The notes under the pieces were generated by a model. That model was given only the letters and a program-made list of their open reading frames with translations. It was not told where the DNA came from and did no database searches. This document shows, piece by piece, positions 1-8,476 of a stretch of DNA of 64,000 bases (position 1 is its first letter; each line of letters starts with the position of its first letter). A program made the translations under genes and the position numbers. Source of the stretch: Pseudomonas kuykendallii (GTDB lineage: Bacteria; Pseudomonadota; Gammaproteobacteria; Pseudomonadales; Pseudomonadaceae); assembly GCF_900106975.1 (NCBI RefSeq), contig NZ_FNNU01000002.1, positions 620,001-684,000 of the forward strand, read 5' to 3'.

Positions 1-2237
1 CGTTCGCCGCTGACGCGCCGAAGAAAGGCGAGGCGATCACGCTGGAAAGCGCCACTGCCGTGGGCGAGCAGGAGCAGGAGCAGAACTACAAGGTCGACGA
101 GGTCTCCTCGCCCAAGTACACCGCTCCGCTGCGCGATACGCCGCAGACGATCACCGTGGTGCCCCACCAGGTCATCGAGGATCAGAACCTGCTGACCATG
201 CGCGACATCCTCAGCACCGTGCCGGGCATCACCTTCGGCGCGGGCGAGGGCGGCGGCGGATACGGCGACAGCATCAACCTGCGCGGTTTCTCGGCGAACA
301 ACGACATTCAGGTCGATGGCGTGCGCGACAGCGCCCAGTACAGCCGCACCGATCCCTTCAACCTGGAACAGATCGAAGTCGTCAACGGCGCCAGCTCGGT
401 GTACTCCGGCTCGGGCTCGGTGGGCGGTACGATCAACATCGTCACCAAGTCGCCTCAGCAGCGTGACTTCACCACCCTCAGCGGCGGGCTGGGCACCGAC
501 AACTACACGCGTGCCACGCTCGATACCAACCAGCACCTGAACGACACCACCGCGTTCCGCCTGAACCTGATGGCGCATGCCAACGACGCCCCCGGCCGTG
601 ACCACGAGGACTTCGAGCGCTGGGGCATCGCGCCGTCCATCGCGTTCGGACTCGGCACGCCCACCCGTGTGACGGTCAGCTACGAGCACCAGAAAGACGA
701 CAACCTCCCGCAGTTCGGCGTGCCCATCTACAACGGCAAGCTGCTACCCGGCGTCGACTGGGACAATTACTACGGCTATCGCAACGCCAACAAGCAGGAA
801 ATCAGCACCGACGCCCTCAGCCTGAAACTCGAGCACGACTTCAACGACGCGGTGTCGATTCGCAACTTCAGTCGGGCGGCGCGCGTTCGTCAGGAAACCT
901 GGGTTTCCGGCCCCGAAGGCGCTTCGACGGCGTGTCTGGCCACTGGCGTGACGCCTGCCGGTGGCGCTTGCGCCGGTACGCTTGCGCCCGGTTTCTTCCA
1001 GCCGAGCGGCGGTTCGCTGGGTAACGCGCGAGACACCGAAAACAGGATCTTCACCAACCAGACGGACGTGACCAGCAACTTCTCCACCGGCTTCATCGAC
1101 CACACTCTGGTCACCGGGGTGGCCTTTACCCGCGAGGAATACGACGCGAAAACCGGCAACTGGATGCGCAACGCCGATGGCAGCTCGACCGGAATCGTGA
1201 TTCCGCCCGTCAGCATCAGCGATCCCGAATCCTACTGGGGCGGCCCGATCAACTTCACCCGCACCGCGAAGATCGACGGCGAGCTGGACAACCGCGCGGC
1301 CTACGCCTTCGACACGCTGAAGTTCAACGAGCAGTGGGAGCTGAACGGCGGCGTGCGCTACGAGCGCAACGAGGGCAGTTCGAAGTCGGACGCCATCAAT
1401 GCCACCACCGGTGCGGTCACGCCGGGCACCCGCTACCACAACAGCGACGACCTGACCTCCTATCGCCTCGGCCTGGTCTACAAACCGGCGGAAAACGGCA
1501 GCATCTACGTGGCCTACGGCAACACCAAGACGCCGTCGCAATCCTCGGTAAACGGTGGTTGCTTCAGTGCCGGCCGTGGCACCACCCCGTCCAGCAACAA
1601 CTGCGACGCCGATCCGGAAAAATCCATCAGCTACGAAATCGGCACCAAGTGGGACTTCTTCCAGGACGCGCTGTCGCTGACTGCCTCGGTGTTCCGTAAC
1701 GATCGGACCAACTACAAGGTGGCCAGCAACGACCCGAGCAACCTGTCCGGCGAGCAGGCGCTCGATGGCCAGGCACGCGTCGACGGCATCGCGTTGGGCG
1801 TATCGGGCTTGATCACCGAGAAGTGGAAAGTCTTCGCCAACTACACCTACCTGGACACCGAAGTGCTGCAGAGCGTCAGCGACTACACCCAGGAAACCAC
1901 CGGCATCGACGCCCAGAAAGGCAATCCGCTGACCTTCACCCCCAAGCACGCCGCGAGCATCTGGACGACCTACGATCTGCCGTACAACCTGCAGCTCGGC
2001 TACGGTCTGACCACCCAGAGCAAGCAGTACCTGGCCAGCACCGACAATGCTCCGACGGCCTCCGGGTATACCGTCCACCGCGCGATGCTCGGCTACAAGG
2101 TCAACCGCAATCTCGACCTGCGGCTGAACGTCAACAACCTGTTCGACAAGCACTACCTCACGCGCATCCGCAACAACGGCTGGGCAACCCCGGGTGATGG
2201 CCGCGCCGCGATCCTGACCGCCAACTACAGCTTCTAG
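1..2237 (+). CDS. piuA: TonB-dependent siderophore receptor (PiuA-like), 5' partial
   Basis: Outer-membrane gated barrel that imports a ferric siderophore with energy from TonB-ExbBD. The frame is open from base 3, so the start codon, signal peptide and probably the TonB box lie upstream of the window. About 744 residues are visible. The plug domain comes first (DTPQTITVVP, then INLRGF, IQVDGVRD and YSGSGSVGGTINIV), followed by a long beta-barrel. The protein ends in YSF, with the terminal aromatic residue typical of barrels recognised by the Bam complex. The next gene downstream is a flavoreductase of the PiuB type; this receptor-reductase pair is the piuA-piuB arrangement of P. aeruginosa, and that is the reason for the symbol. 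Plug and barrel resemble the catecholate group (Fiu/PiuA), but the ligand cannot be read from sequence. The receptor class is certain; the exact orthologue is inferred. Confidence 0.9.
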   Translation, partial: FAADAPKKGEAITLESATAVGEQEQEQNYKVDEVSSPKYTAPLRDTPQTITVVPHQVIEDQNLLTMRDILSTVPGITFGAGEGGGGYGDSINLRGFSANNDIQVDGVRDSAQYSRTDPFNLEQIEVVNGASSVYSGSGSVGGTINIVTKSPQQRDFTTLSGGLGTDNYTRATLDTNQHLNDTTAFRLNLMAHANDAPGRDHEDFERWGIAPSIAFGLGTPTRVTVSYEHQKDDNLPQFGVPIYNGKLLPGVDWDNYYGYRNANKQEISTDALSLKLEHDFNDAVSIRNFSRAARVRQETWVSGPEGASTACLATGVTPAGGACAGTLAPGFFQPSGGSLGNARDTENRIFTNQTDVTSNFSTGFIDHTLVTGVAFTREEYDAKTGNWMRNADGSSTGIVIPPVSISDPESYWGGPINFTRTAKIDGELDNRAAYAFDTLKFNEQWELNGGVRYERNEGSSKSDAINATTGAVTPGTRYHNSDDLTSYRLGLVYKPAENGSIYVAYGNTKTPSQSSVNGGCFSAGRGTTPSSNNCDADPEKSISYEIGTKWDFFQDALSLTASVFRNDRTNYKVASNDPSNLSGEQALDGQARVDGIALGVSGLITEKWKVFANYTYLDTEVLQSVSDYTQETTGIDAQKGNPLTFTPKHAASIWTTYDLPYNLQLGYGLTTQSKQYLASTDNAPTASGYTVHRAMLGYKVNRNLDLRLNVNNLFDKHYLTRIRNNGWATPGDGRAAILTANYSF

Positions 2238-2250
2238 AGAGCTCCACGCC

Positions 2251-2288
2251 AAGCCCCGCTGCAGTTCGCTGCACCGGGGCTTCGTCGT
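2251..2288 (+). terminator. Hairpin after the siderophore receptor
   Basis: Stem AAGCCCCG / CGGGGCTT with an inner CTGCAG-TTCG-CTGCA helix, starting 14 bases after the receptor stop codon. The tail (TTCGTCGT) is only weakly T-rich, so this may be a poor terminator or an mRNA-stabilising hairpin that allows some readthrough into piuB. Confidence 0.5.
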
Positions 2289-2346
2289 ACCCGGGCGGTA
2301 ATGACGGATAGGTAAGCAACAGGTAAATAGCGCGAGAAAACCTGCC

Positions 2347-2365
2347 TTTGAAAGTTTTTCTCAAA
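2347..2365 (+). promoter_or_regulatory. Weak Fur-box-like palindrome upstream of piuB
   Basis: A 19-base AT-rich imperfect palindrome with TTTGA and TCAAA at its ends, in the AT-rich part of the receptor-reductase gap. Fur control would be expected for these genes, but the match to the GATAATGATAATCATTATC consensus is poor. The call rests on position and base composition. Confidence 0.25.
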
Positions 2366-2378
2366 TAGAATTTACTCC

Positions 2379-2397
2379 CGTTTGGCGCTGCCAAACG
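2379..2397. promoter_or_regulatory. Perfect 8-bp inverted repeat upstream of piuB
   Basis: CGTTTGGC, a 3-base loop GCT, then GCCAAACG. It ends 54 bases before the piuB GTG. It could be an operator or a 5'-UTR hairpin. No T-run follows, so it is not a terminator. Confidence 0.4.
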
Positions 2398-2419
2398 AAT
2401 CATTCAATTCCACGCAGGG

Positions 2420-2455
2420 ATGCGCGCGTCGCACTGCCCAGCCGCGCGAAGGTGA
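2420..2455 (+). other. Possible 11-residue upstream frame coupled to piuB
   Basis: ATG at 2420 preceded by CGCAGGG. It runs 11 codons and stops at TGA (2453-2455), which overlaps the piuB GTG as GTGA. It is too short to judge as a gene. Its value would be translational coupling to a start codon that has little ribosome site of its own. Confidence 0.25.
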
Positions 2456-5004
2456 CCCAGGTGTTCAAGAAAACGATCTTCCAGCTGCACTGGTTCTTCG
2501 GCATCAGCGCCGGCCTCGTGCTGGCGCTGATGGGGCTGACCGGGGCGATCTACGAGTTCCAGGACGAGATTCTCGAGCTGATCAACCCGCAGATGCAGGT
2601 CGAGCGCCGCGATGCGCAGGTGCTGCCGCTGGGCGAGCTGGCAGCCAGGGCGCAGGCGTTGGAAGGCAAGACGGTGTCGGGCGTCTACCTGATCCTCGGC
2701 GACGGCGATCCGGCGCGGGTGTTCTTCACCCCGCCGCCGGGCGAAAGGCGTGGCGCCATGCGTTTTCTCGATCCCTACACCGGCGATGCGATGGGCGAGC
2801 CGCGCGGCATGGGCTTCTTCGCCTTCGTGCTGCAGTTGCACCGCTTCCTCGCGGCTGGCGAGGTCGGCAAGCAGATCACCGCCGCCAGCACCCTGGCGCT
2901 GGTGTTCTTCTGTCTCTCCGGCCTCTACCTGCGCTGGCCGCGCAAGGCGCTGAACTGGCGCGCCTGGCTGACCCTGGACTGGGCGAAGAAGGGCCGCGCC
3001 TTCAACTGGGACCTGCATGCCGTGGCCGGCACCTGGTGCCTGGTGTTCTACCTCTGCGCGGCGCTGACCGGGCTCACCTGGTCCTACGACTGGTTCCGCG
3101 ACGGCGCCAACCGCCTGCTCGGCGACGCGCCGGCCGGGCAGCAGGGCAAGCGCGGTGAAGGCCGCGGCCGACCGGGCGGGCAAGCGCCGGGGAGCGTGCC
3201 GACAGCGGCCCCGGTGGTCGACTTCGACCTGCTCTGGAACAGCATCCGGCAGACCGCCGGCGACCGCCTGGCGGGCTACAACCTGCGCCTGCCGCCGGCG
3301 GCGGGCCAGCCGGCCACGGTGTTCTACCTGCTCGAGGATTCGCCGCACCCGCGCGCGCTGAACCAGATCCAGCTGGATACCGCGACCGGCAAGGTGCTGC
3401 GCCACGAGCGCTATGCCGACAAGAACCTCGGCCCGCAACTGCTGATCAGCATCTACGCGCTGCACACCGGCGAGTATTTCGGCCTGCCCGGCCGCATCCT
3501 GATGATGCTGGCCAGCCTGGGCATGCCGCTGTTCTTCATCACTGGTTGGCTGCTCTACCTCGACCGCCGCCGCAAGAAACGCGAAATTCGCGCGGCGCGT
3601 GTCGGCGTGGCCGGCGATTCGTCGGCGCAGGGCTGGCTGATCGGTTTCGCCAGCCAGAGCGGTTTCGCCGAACAGCTGGCCTGGCGCGCCGCCGGGCAGT
3701 TGCAGGCCGCCGGCGTCCCGGTGCAGGTGCAACCGCTGATGCGCATCGACGAACAGGCGCTGCGCCAGACGCGCAATGCGCTGTTCGTGGTCAGCACCTT
3801 CGGCGACGGCGAGGCGCCGGACAACGCCCGTAGCTTCGAGCGCAAGATGCTCGGCCAGCGTATCGACCTGGGCAGCCTGCATTACGCGGTGCTGGCGTTG
3901 GGCGATCGCCAGTACCAGCAGTTCTGCGGGTTCGCCCGCCGCGTCGACGCCTGGCTCAGCGGCGCCGGCGCCCGCGCGCTGTTCGACGCGGTGGAGGTGG
4001 ATGACGGCGACAGCGCGGCCATCGCCGATTGGCAGCTGCGCCTGAACGAAGTCACCGGCACCCGTGGGCCGCTGGAGGTCGCGCCGGTGCCGTTCGACAG
4101 CTGGCCGCTGCAGCGCCGCGTCTGCCTCAACCCCGGCAGCCAGGGCGCGCCGACCTTCCTCGTCGGCCTGGCGCCACGCGCGGACTGGTGCGCCGGCGAC
4201 ATCCTCGAAGTGTTGCCGCGGCATCCGCCGGAGAGGGTGCGGCGTTGGCTAGACGGCCACGGCCTGGTCGCGGATGCGCCGGTGACGCTGGACGGGCTCG
4301 GCCTGTCGCTGCTCGACGCGCTGTGCACGCGGCAACTGCCGGACAGCTTCGTCCATCTGGTCGGGCTGCACCCACAGGCGCTGCTGGACGCGCTGGTGCC
4401 GCTGGGCATGCGCGAATACTCCATCGCCTCGCTGCCTTCGGACGGTGTGCTCGAGCTGATCGTGCGCCAGGAATTCCACCCCGACGGCAGCCTCGGCCTC
4501 GGCTCCGGCTGGCTCAGCGAACATGCGCCGCTGGACGCCGGGGTGCGTGCGCGGGTGCGCCGCAACAGCGCCTTCCATGTTCCTGAGGATGACCGCCCGC
4601 TGATCCTGATCGGCAACGGCAGCGGCCTGGCCGGTCTGCGCAGCCTGCTGAAGGCGCGCATCGCCGCCGGGCAGCGGCGCAACTGGCTGCTCTTCGGCGA
4701 GCGCAACCGCGCCCACGACTTCTACTGTGCCGAGGAAATCCAGGCCTGGCTGGCGAGCGGCGAGCTGCAGCGGCTCGACCTGGCGTTCTCCCGTGACCAG
4801 GAGCGCAAGCGCTATGTGCAGGATGCGCTCGGGGAAAACCTCGACGAGCTGCGCCGCTGGCTGGAGCAGGGTGCCTCGATCTACGTCTGCGGAAGCCTGG
4901 TGGGCATGGCCGGTGGCGTCGATGCGCTGCTGCTGGAGGCGCTCGGCGAGCAGGGCCTGGCCGACCTCACCGAAGCCGGGCGCTATCGGCGGGATGTGTA
5001 CTGA
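2452..5004 (+). CDS. piuB: PepSY / flavodoxin / FNR membrane flavoreductase (PiuB-like)
   Basis: Inner-membrane NADPH-dependent reductase thought to release iron from imported ferric siderophores. The 850 residues show three parts. First is a PepSY-type membrane module with helices near 10-35, 140-160, 190-210 and 345-370. Next is a flavodoxin-like FMN domain from about 390 (GFASQSGFAEQ, then STFGDGEAPDNA). Last is a ferredoxin-NADP reductase domain, with the FAD motif REYSIASLPSDG near 655 and a nucleotide-binding GNGSGLAGL near 720. The start is GTG with only a weak ribosome site. A 12-codon frame (2420-2455) ends in a GTGA overlap with it and may couple translation. The gene lies 214 bases after the receptor. 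The domain architecture is clear; the physiological substrate is inferred from context. Confidence 0.88.
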   Translation: MTQVFKKTIFQLHWFFGISAGLVLALMGLTGAIYEFQDEILELINPQMQVERRDAQVLPLGELAARAQALEGKTVSGVYLILGDGDPARVFFTPPPGERRGAMRFLDPYTGDAMGEPRGMGFFAFVLQLHRFLAAGEVGKQITAASTLALVFFCLSGLYLRWPRKALNWRAWLTLDWAKKGRAFNWDLHAVAGTWCLVFYLCAALTGLTWSYDWFRDGANRLLGDAPAGQQGKRGEGRGRPGGQAPGSVPTAAPVVDFDLLWNSIRQTAGDRLAGYNLRLPPAAGQPATVFYLLEDSPHPRALNQIQLDTATGKVLRHERYADKNLGPQLLISIYALHTGEYFGLPGRILMMLASLGMPLFFITGWLLYLDRRRKKREIRAARVGVAGDSSAQGWLIGFASQSGFAEQLAWRAAGQLQAAGVPVQVQPLMRIDEQALRQTRNALFVVSTFGDGEAPDNARSFERKMLGQRIDLGSLHYAVLALGDRQYQQFCGFARRVDAWLSGAGARALFDAVEVDDGDSAAIADWQLRLNEVTGTRGPLEVAPVPFDSWPLQRRVCLNPGSQGAPTFLVGLAPRADWCAGDILEVLPRHPPERVRRWLDGHGLVADAPVTLDGLGLSLLDALCTRQLPDSFVHLVGLHPQALLDALVPLGMREYSIASLPSDGVLELIVRQEFHPDGSLGLGSGWLSEHAPLDAGVRARVRRNSAFHVPEDDRPLILIGNGSGLAGLRSLLKARIAAGQRRNWLLFGERNRAHDFYCAEEIQAWLASGELQRLDLAFSRDQERKRYVQDALGENLDELRRWLEQGASIYVCGSLVGMAGGVDALLLEALGEQGLADLTEAGRYRRDVY

Positions 5005-5050
5005 GGCGGCGGTACACCGTGCGCGTTTGGATGACGGTGGGTGAGTGAAT

Positions 5051-5072
5051 GGTGGGCTGAAGCCCACCCTAC
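5051..5072 (-). repeat. GTAG-headed REP-like hairpin (GGGCTT loop type)
   Basis: On the minus strand: GTAG followed by the perfect stem GGTGGGCT / AGCCCACC. It lies between the convergent ends of piuB and dppF. The GTAG foot plus hairpin is the layout of bacterial REP sequences. It is related to the elements near 7133-7427, 8387 and 48666. Confidence 0.7.
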
Positions 5073-5107
5073 AACCCGGAGCGGCGGCGTGCAGGGGCGA
5101 TACACCG

Positions 5108-6079
5108 TTACGCGACGCCAACCTCTCCGGCGTAATGGCAGGCGACCAGGCGCTCGTCCAGCGGGCGGAATGCCGGGACTTCCTGGCGGCAGCGTTCGGT
5201 CGCGTAGGGGCAACGCGGGTGGAACACGCAGCCGGACGGTGGATCGAGCGGGTTGGGCAGCTCGCCGCCGAGCCTGATCTTCGGCCTGTTCGGGTCCGGG
5301 TGCAGGGTCGGCGTGGCCGACAGCAGCGCCTGGGTGTAGGGGTGCAGCGGTCGGTCATGAACCCGTTCGCTGGGTCCCAGCTCCATCGGCCGGCCGAGGT
5401 ACATCACCAGCACCCGGTCGGCGACGTGCTGCACCACCGAGAGGTTGTGCGAGATGAACACGTAGGCGGTGCCGAATTCTTCCTGCAGGTCCATGAACAG
5501 GTTCAGCACCTGCGCCTGGATCGACACGTCCAGCGCCGAGGTCGGCTCGTCGGCCACCAGCACCTTGGGCCCCAGCATCATCGCCCGGGCGATGGCGATG
5601 CGCTGGCGCTGGCCACCGGAAAACATGTGCGGGTAGCGCGGGTAGTGCTCGGGGCGCAGGCCGACCTGGCGCATCATCGCCTGCACCCGCTCCTGACGTT
5701 CGGCGCGCGACAGCCCGGTGTTGATCAACAGAGGCTCGGCCAGCTGGTCGCCGATCTTCTGCCGCGGATTGAGCGAGGCGTAGGGACTCTGGAAGACCAT
5801 CTGTACGTCGCGGCGCAGCTGTTTGCGCTCGGCCTTGCTGGCGCCAGTGACTTCCTGCCCGGCGATCTGCAGTGAGCCGGAGGTGGGCTGCTCGATCAGC
5901 GTCAGCGCGCGCGCCAGAGTCGACTTGCCGCAGCCGGATTCGCCGACCACCGCCAGGGTCTGCCCGGCTTCCAGCGCGAAGGAGATGCCGTCCAGCGCAC
6001 GGACCACGGCGTTCTCCCTGAACAGCCCGCGCGACACCTGGTAATGGCGGGCCAGGTCGCGGGCGACCAGAACGCTCAT
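5108..6079 (-). CDS. dppF: Di/oligopeptide ABC transporter ATP-binding protein DppF
   Basis: Cytoplasmic ATPase, one of the two different nucleotide-binding subunits of a peptide importer. Its 323 residues carry Walker A GESGCGKS (46-53), the ABC signature FSGGQRQR near 160, Walker B VLVADEP near 180 and the H-loop ISHN. The C-terminal oligopeptide-transporter extension ends in a cysteine cluster (GCVFHPRCP...C) seen throughout DppD/DppF/OppD/OppF. The ATG overlaps the end of dppD by 4 bases. It is the last gene of the dppABCDF order read on the minus strand. The family and the position agree; the transported peptides are not known from sequence. Confidence 0.95.
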   Translation of the reverse strand: MSVLVARDLARHYQVSRGLFRENAVVRALDGISFALEAGQTLAVVGESGCGKSTLARALTLIEQPTSGSLQIAGQEVTGASKAERKQLRRDVQMVFQSPYASLNPRQKIGDQLAEPLLINTGLSRAERQERVQAMMRQVGLRPEHYPRYPHMFSGGQRQRIAIARAMMLGPKVLVADEPTSALDVSIQAQVLNLFMDLQEEFGTAYVFISHNLSVVQHVADRVLVMYLGRPMELGPSERVHDRPLHPYTQALLSATPTLHPDPNRPKIRLGGELPNPLDPPSGCVFHPRCPYATERCRQEVPAFRPLDERLVACHYAGEVGVA

Positions 6080-7044
6080 ACGAGCCCCTCCTGATTACGC
6101 GGATGAAAGCAGCGCGCCAGGCTCTGCGCCTTGGCCTCCAGCGGCGGGCGCCGTGCCCGGCAATCGTCCTGCACGTAGGGACAACGCGGCGACAGCAGGC
6201 AGCCGTGCGGGCGGTCGTAACGGCCGGGGACGATGCCCGGCAGCGTCGCCAGCCGCCGCGCGCCGCGGCTGTGCTCGGGAATCGCCGCCAGCAGCGCCTC
6301 GCTGTAGGGGTGCGCCGGCCGCTCGAACAGCGTCGGGATGTGGCCGACCTCCACCGCTTCGCCGGCGTACATCACGCACACCCGCCGGGCGGTTTCGGCG
6401 ACCACCGCGAGGTCGTGGGTGATCAGGATCAGCGCCATGCCGCGGTCGCGTTGCAGGTCCAGCAGCAGGTGCATGATCTGCGCCTGGATGGTCACGTCGA
6501 GGGCGGTGGTCGGTTCGTCGGCGATCAGCAGCTTGGGTTCGCCGGCGATCGCCATGGCGATCGCCACGCGCTGGCTCATGCCGCCGGAAAGCTGGTGCGG
6601 ATAGGCGTCTAAGCGGCTCGCCGCGGCCGGTATTTCCACCCGTTCGAGCAGCGCCAGCGCGCGCTGGCGGGCGGCGCGGCCCTTGAGGCCGAGGTGCTGG
6701 CGCAGCACTTCCTCGATCTGGAAACCCACCGTGTAGCTGGGATTGAGGGCGGTCATCGGGTCCTGGAAGACCATCGCCAGGTCCTTGCCGACGATGCGCC
6801 GCCGCTGCCGTGGCGTGAGGCGCAGCATGTCGCTGCCGTCGAAGCGCAGAACATCCGCGCCGACGATGCCGGGCGCATCGACCAGGCCCATCAGCGCCAG
6901 CATGGTCACGGATTTGCCCGAGCCCGACTCGCCGACGATCGCCAGCACCTCGCCGGCCTCCACCGTGAGGTCCAGCGCATCGACCACCGGTGGCGCGTCG
7001 GCGCCGAAGCGCACGGAGAGGTTGCGGATTTCCAGCAGGCTCAT
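6076..7044 (-). CDS. dppD: Di/oligopeptide ABC transporter ATP-binding protein DppD
   Basis: Second ATPase subunit of the peptide importer, 322 residues. Walker A is GESGSGKS (38-45), the signature is [10 protein letters not shown], Walker B is LLIADEP, and the cysteine-rich peptide-transporter C-terminus reads GCLLSPRCP. It overlaps dppF by 4 bases (translational coupling). It is separated from dppC by a 400-base gap that is mostly repeats, which is unusual inside a transporter operon and could uncouple or stabilise this half of the message. Confidence 0.95.
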   Translation of the reverse strand: MSLLEIRNLSVRFGADAPPVVDALDLTVEAGEVLAIVGESGSGKSVTMLALMGLVDAPGIVGADVLRFDGSDMLRLTPRQRRRIVGKDLAMVFQDPMTALNPSYTVGFQIEEVLRQHLGLKGRAARQRALALLERVEIPAAASRLDAYPHQLSGGMSQRVAIAMAIAGEPKLLIADEPTTALDVTIQAQIMHLLLDLQRDRGMALILITHDLAVVAETARRVCVMYAGEAVEVGHIPTLFERPAHPYSEALLAAIPEHSRGARRLATLPGIVPGRYDRPHGCLLSPRCPYVQDDCRARRPPLEAKAQSLARCFHPRNQEGLV

Positions 7045-7075
7045 GGGGCGGCCTCCGTCATCAGGCGTGGCGCCC

Positions 7076-7432
7076 CTCGCAGGCTGGACGATTCATCCGC
7101 CCACCGTCGTGGGGCCTCGGCGAGGAGGTATCGGTGCGCGTGGAGCATCCTACGGGGACAGGTGTTGCACGGTGCGCCGTGTGCACCGGAGCCTCGCAGG
7201 ATGGACGACGCTTCACCCGTCCACCGTGGTGGGGCCTCGGCGAGGGGGTATCGGTGCGCACGGCGCACCCTACGGATATCGGCGCTGTAGGGTGCGCCGC
7301 GCGCACCGGAGCCTCGCAGGATGGACGACGCTTCACCCGTCCACCGTCGTGGGGCCTTGGCGAGGGGGTATCGGTGCGCACAGCGCACCCTACGGATATC
7401 GGCGCTGTAGGGTGCGCCGCGCGCACCGGCGA
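7076..7432. repeat. Tandem array of three composite REP units (117 + 120 + 120 bp)
   Basis: This fills most of the 400-base gap (7045-7444) between dppC and dppD. Units begin at 7076, 7193 and 7313. The last two are nearly identical (period exactly 120); the first is diverged and 3 bases shorter. Each unit holds (a) a hairpin with arms like GATGGACG / CGTCCACC and a 10-base loop, and (b) two opposed 21-base arms, the right arm ending CCCTAC and the left beginning GTAGGG, separated by exactly 13 bases (for example 7253-7273 and 7287-7307). I see no gene here. The frame stays open because 120 is a multiple of three, which produces spurious repetitive proteins. Confidence 0.93.
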
Positions 7433-7444
7433 GGATTCTTTTCA

Positions 7445-8356
7445 TCAGGCGGCGTTCTTCAGTTTCGGGTCCAGCGCGTCGCGCAGCCCGTCGCCCATCA
7501 GGTTGATCGCCAGCACGCTGAGCAGGATGGTCAGGCCTGGCAGCGAGACCACCCACCAGGCGCGCTCGATGTAATCGCGCGCCGACGCCAGCATGGTGCC
7601 CCACTCGGGCGTCGGCGGTTGCACGCCGAGGCCGAGAAAGCCCAGCGCGGCGGCGTCGAGGATCGCCGAGGAAAAACTCAGCGTCGCCTGCACGATCAGC
7701 GGCGCCATGCAGTTCGGCAGCACGGTGACGAACATCAGCCGCGGCAGCCCGGCCCCGGCCAGGCGCGCGGCGGTGACGTAGTCGCGTTGCACTTCGACCA
7801 TCACCGAGGCGCGGGTCAGGCGCACGTAGGCGGGCAGCGAGACGATGGCGATCGCGATCACCGTGTTGATCAGTCCGGGCCCGAGGATGGCGACGATGGC
7901 CACCGCCAGCAGCAGCGACGGCAGTGCCAGCATGATGTCCATCAAACGCATGATCGAAGGGCCGAGCAGGCGCGGGGAGAAGCCGGCGAGCAGGCCGAGG
8001 AGCACGCCGGGGATCAGCGACATCGCCACCGAGGCCAGGCCGATCAGCAGCGACAGGCGCGCGCCGTGTATCAGCCGCGAAAGCAGGTCGCGGCCCAGCT
8101 CGTCGGTGCCTAGGAGGAACTGCGCCTGGCCGGCGTCCAGCCAGGCCGGCGGGGTGAGCAGGAAGTCGCGGTACTGCTCGCTGGGGTCGTGGGGCGCGAC
8201 CCAGGGCGCGAACAGCGCGCAGAAGACGATCAGCAACAGGAACGCCAGCCCGCCCAGCGCGCCCCGGTTGCTGGCGAACGCCTTGCAGAACTCGCGAAAC
8301 GGCGAGGGGTAGAGCAGGCTCGGGTCGGTGGCCGCCAGCGGCGTTGGTTCAGCCAT
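7445..8356 (-). CDS. dppC: Peptide ABC transporter permease DppC
   Basis: Inner-membrane permease, 303 residues from the ATG at 8356. This start has GAGGTG seven bases upstream. A longer reading from 8407 would run into the repeat at 8387 and is rejected. An N-terminal helix (LGGLAFLLLIVFCALF) is followed by the BPD-type core of about five helices. The GTDELGRDLLSRLIHGARLS segment typical of DppC/OppC and the EAA-loop region near residue 200 (ARLAGAGLPRLMF) are present. It pairs with DppB to form the channel. Flanked by repeat-filled gaps on both sides. Confidence 0.95.
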   Translation of the reverse strand: MAEPTPLAATDPSLLYPSPFREFCKAFASNRGALGGLAFLLLIVFCALFAPWVAPHDPSEQYRDFLLTPPAWLDAGQAQFLLGTDELGRDLLSRLIHGARLSLLIGLASVAMSLIPGVLLGLLAGFSPRLLGPSIMRLMDIMLALPSLLLAVAIVAILGPGLINTVIAIAIVSLPAYVRLTRASVMVEVQRDYVTAARLAGAGLPRLMFVTVLPNCMAPLIVQATLSFSSAILDAAALGFLGLGVQPPTPEWGTMLASARDYIERAWWVVSLPGLTILLSVLAINLMGDGLRDALDPKLKNAA

Positions 8357-8386
8357 GCAGCACCTCGCCCGCGGTTTGCCCTGTTC

Positions 8387-8425
8387 GTAGGGTGGATGAC
8401 GTTCCACCCATCCACCGTCGCGGCG
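8387..8425 (+). repeat. GTAG-headed REP-like hairpin in the dppB-dppC gap
   Basis: GTAG, then GGTGGATG, a 10-base loop and CATCCACC (stem 8391-8416). Without gaps, 31 of 39 bases match the first part of the 120-bp unit at 7316-7354, so this is a single copy of the same element. A looser copy-like stretch (GAGGGTGGGCG ... GTGTCATCCACG) follows to about 8455. Confidence 0.8.
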
Positions 8426-8476
8426 TTACGAGGGTGGGCGAACAACGTGTCATCCACGCTGCGTGTTTAACGCTGT

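Noticed and set aside
7076-7432. CRISPR array
   Set aside because: The units are contiguous 117-120 bp repeats without unique spacers, and no cas genes are present.
7041-7604. Repetitive hypothetical proteins in the dppC-dppD gap
   Set aside because: They are translations of the REP array, held open by a 120-bp period.
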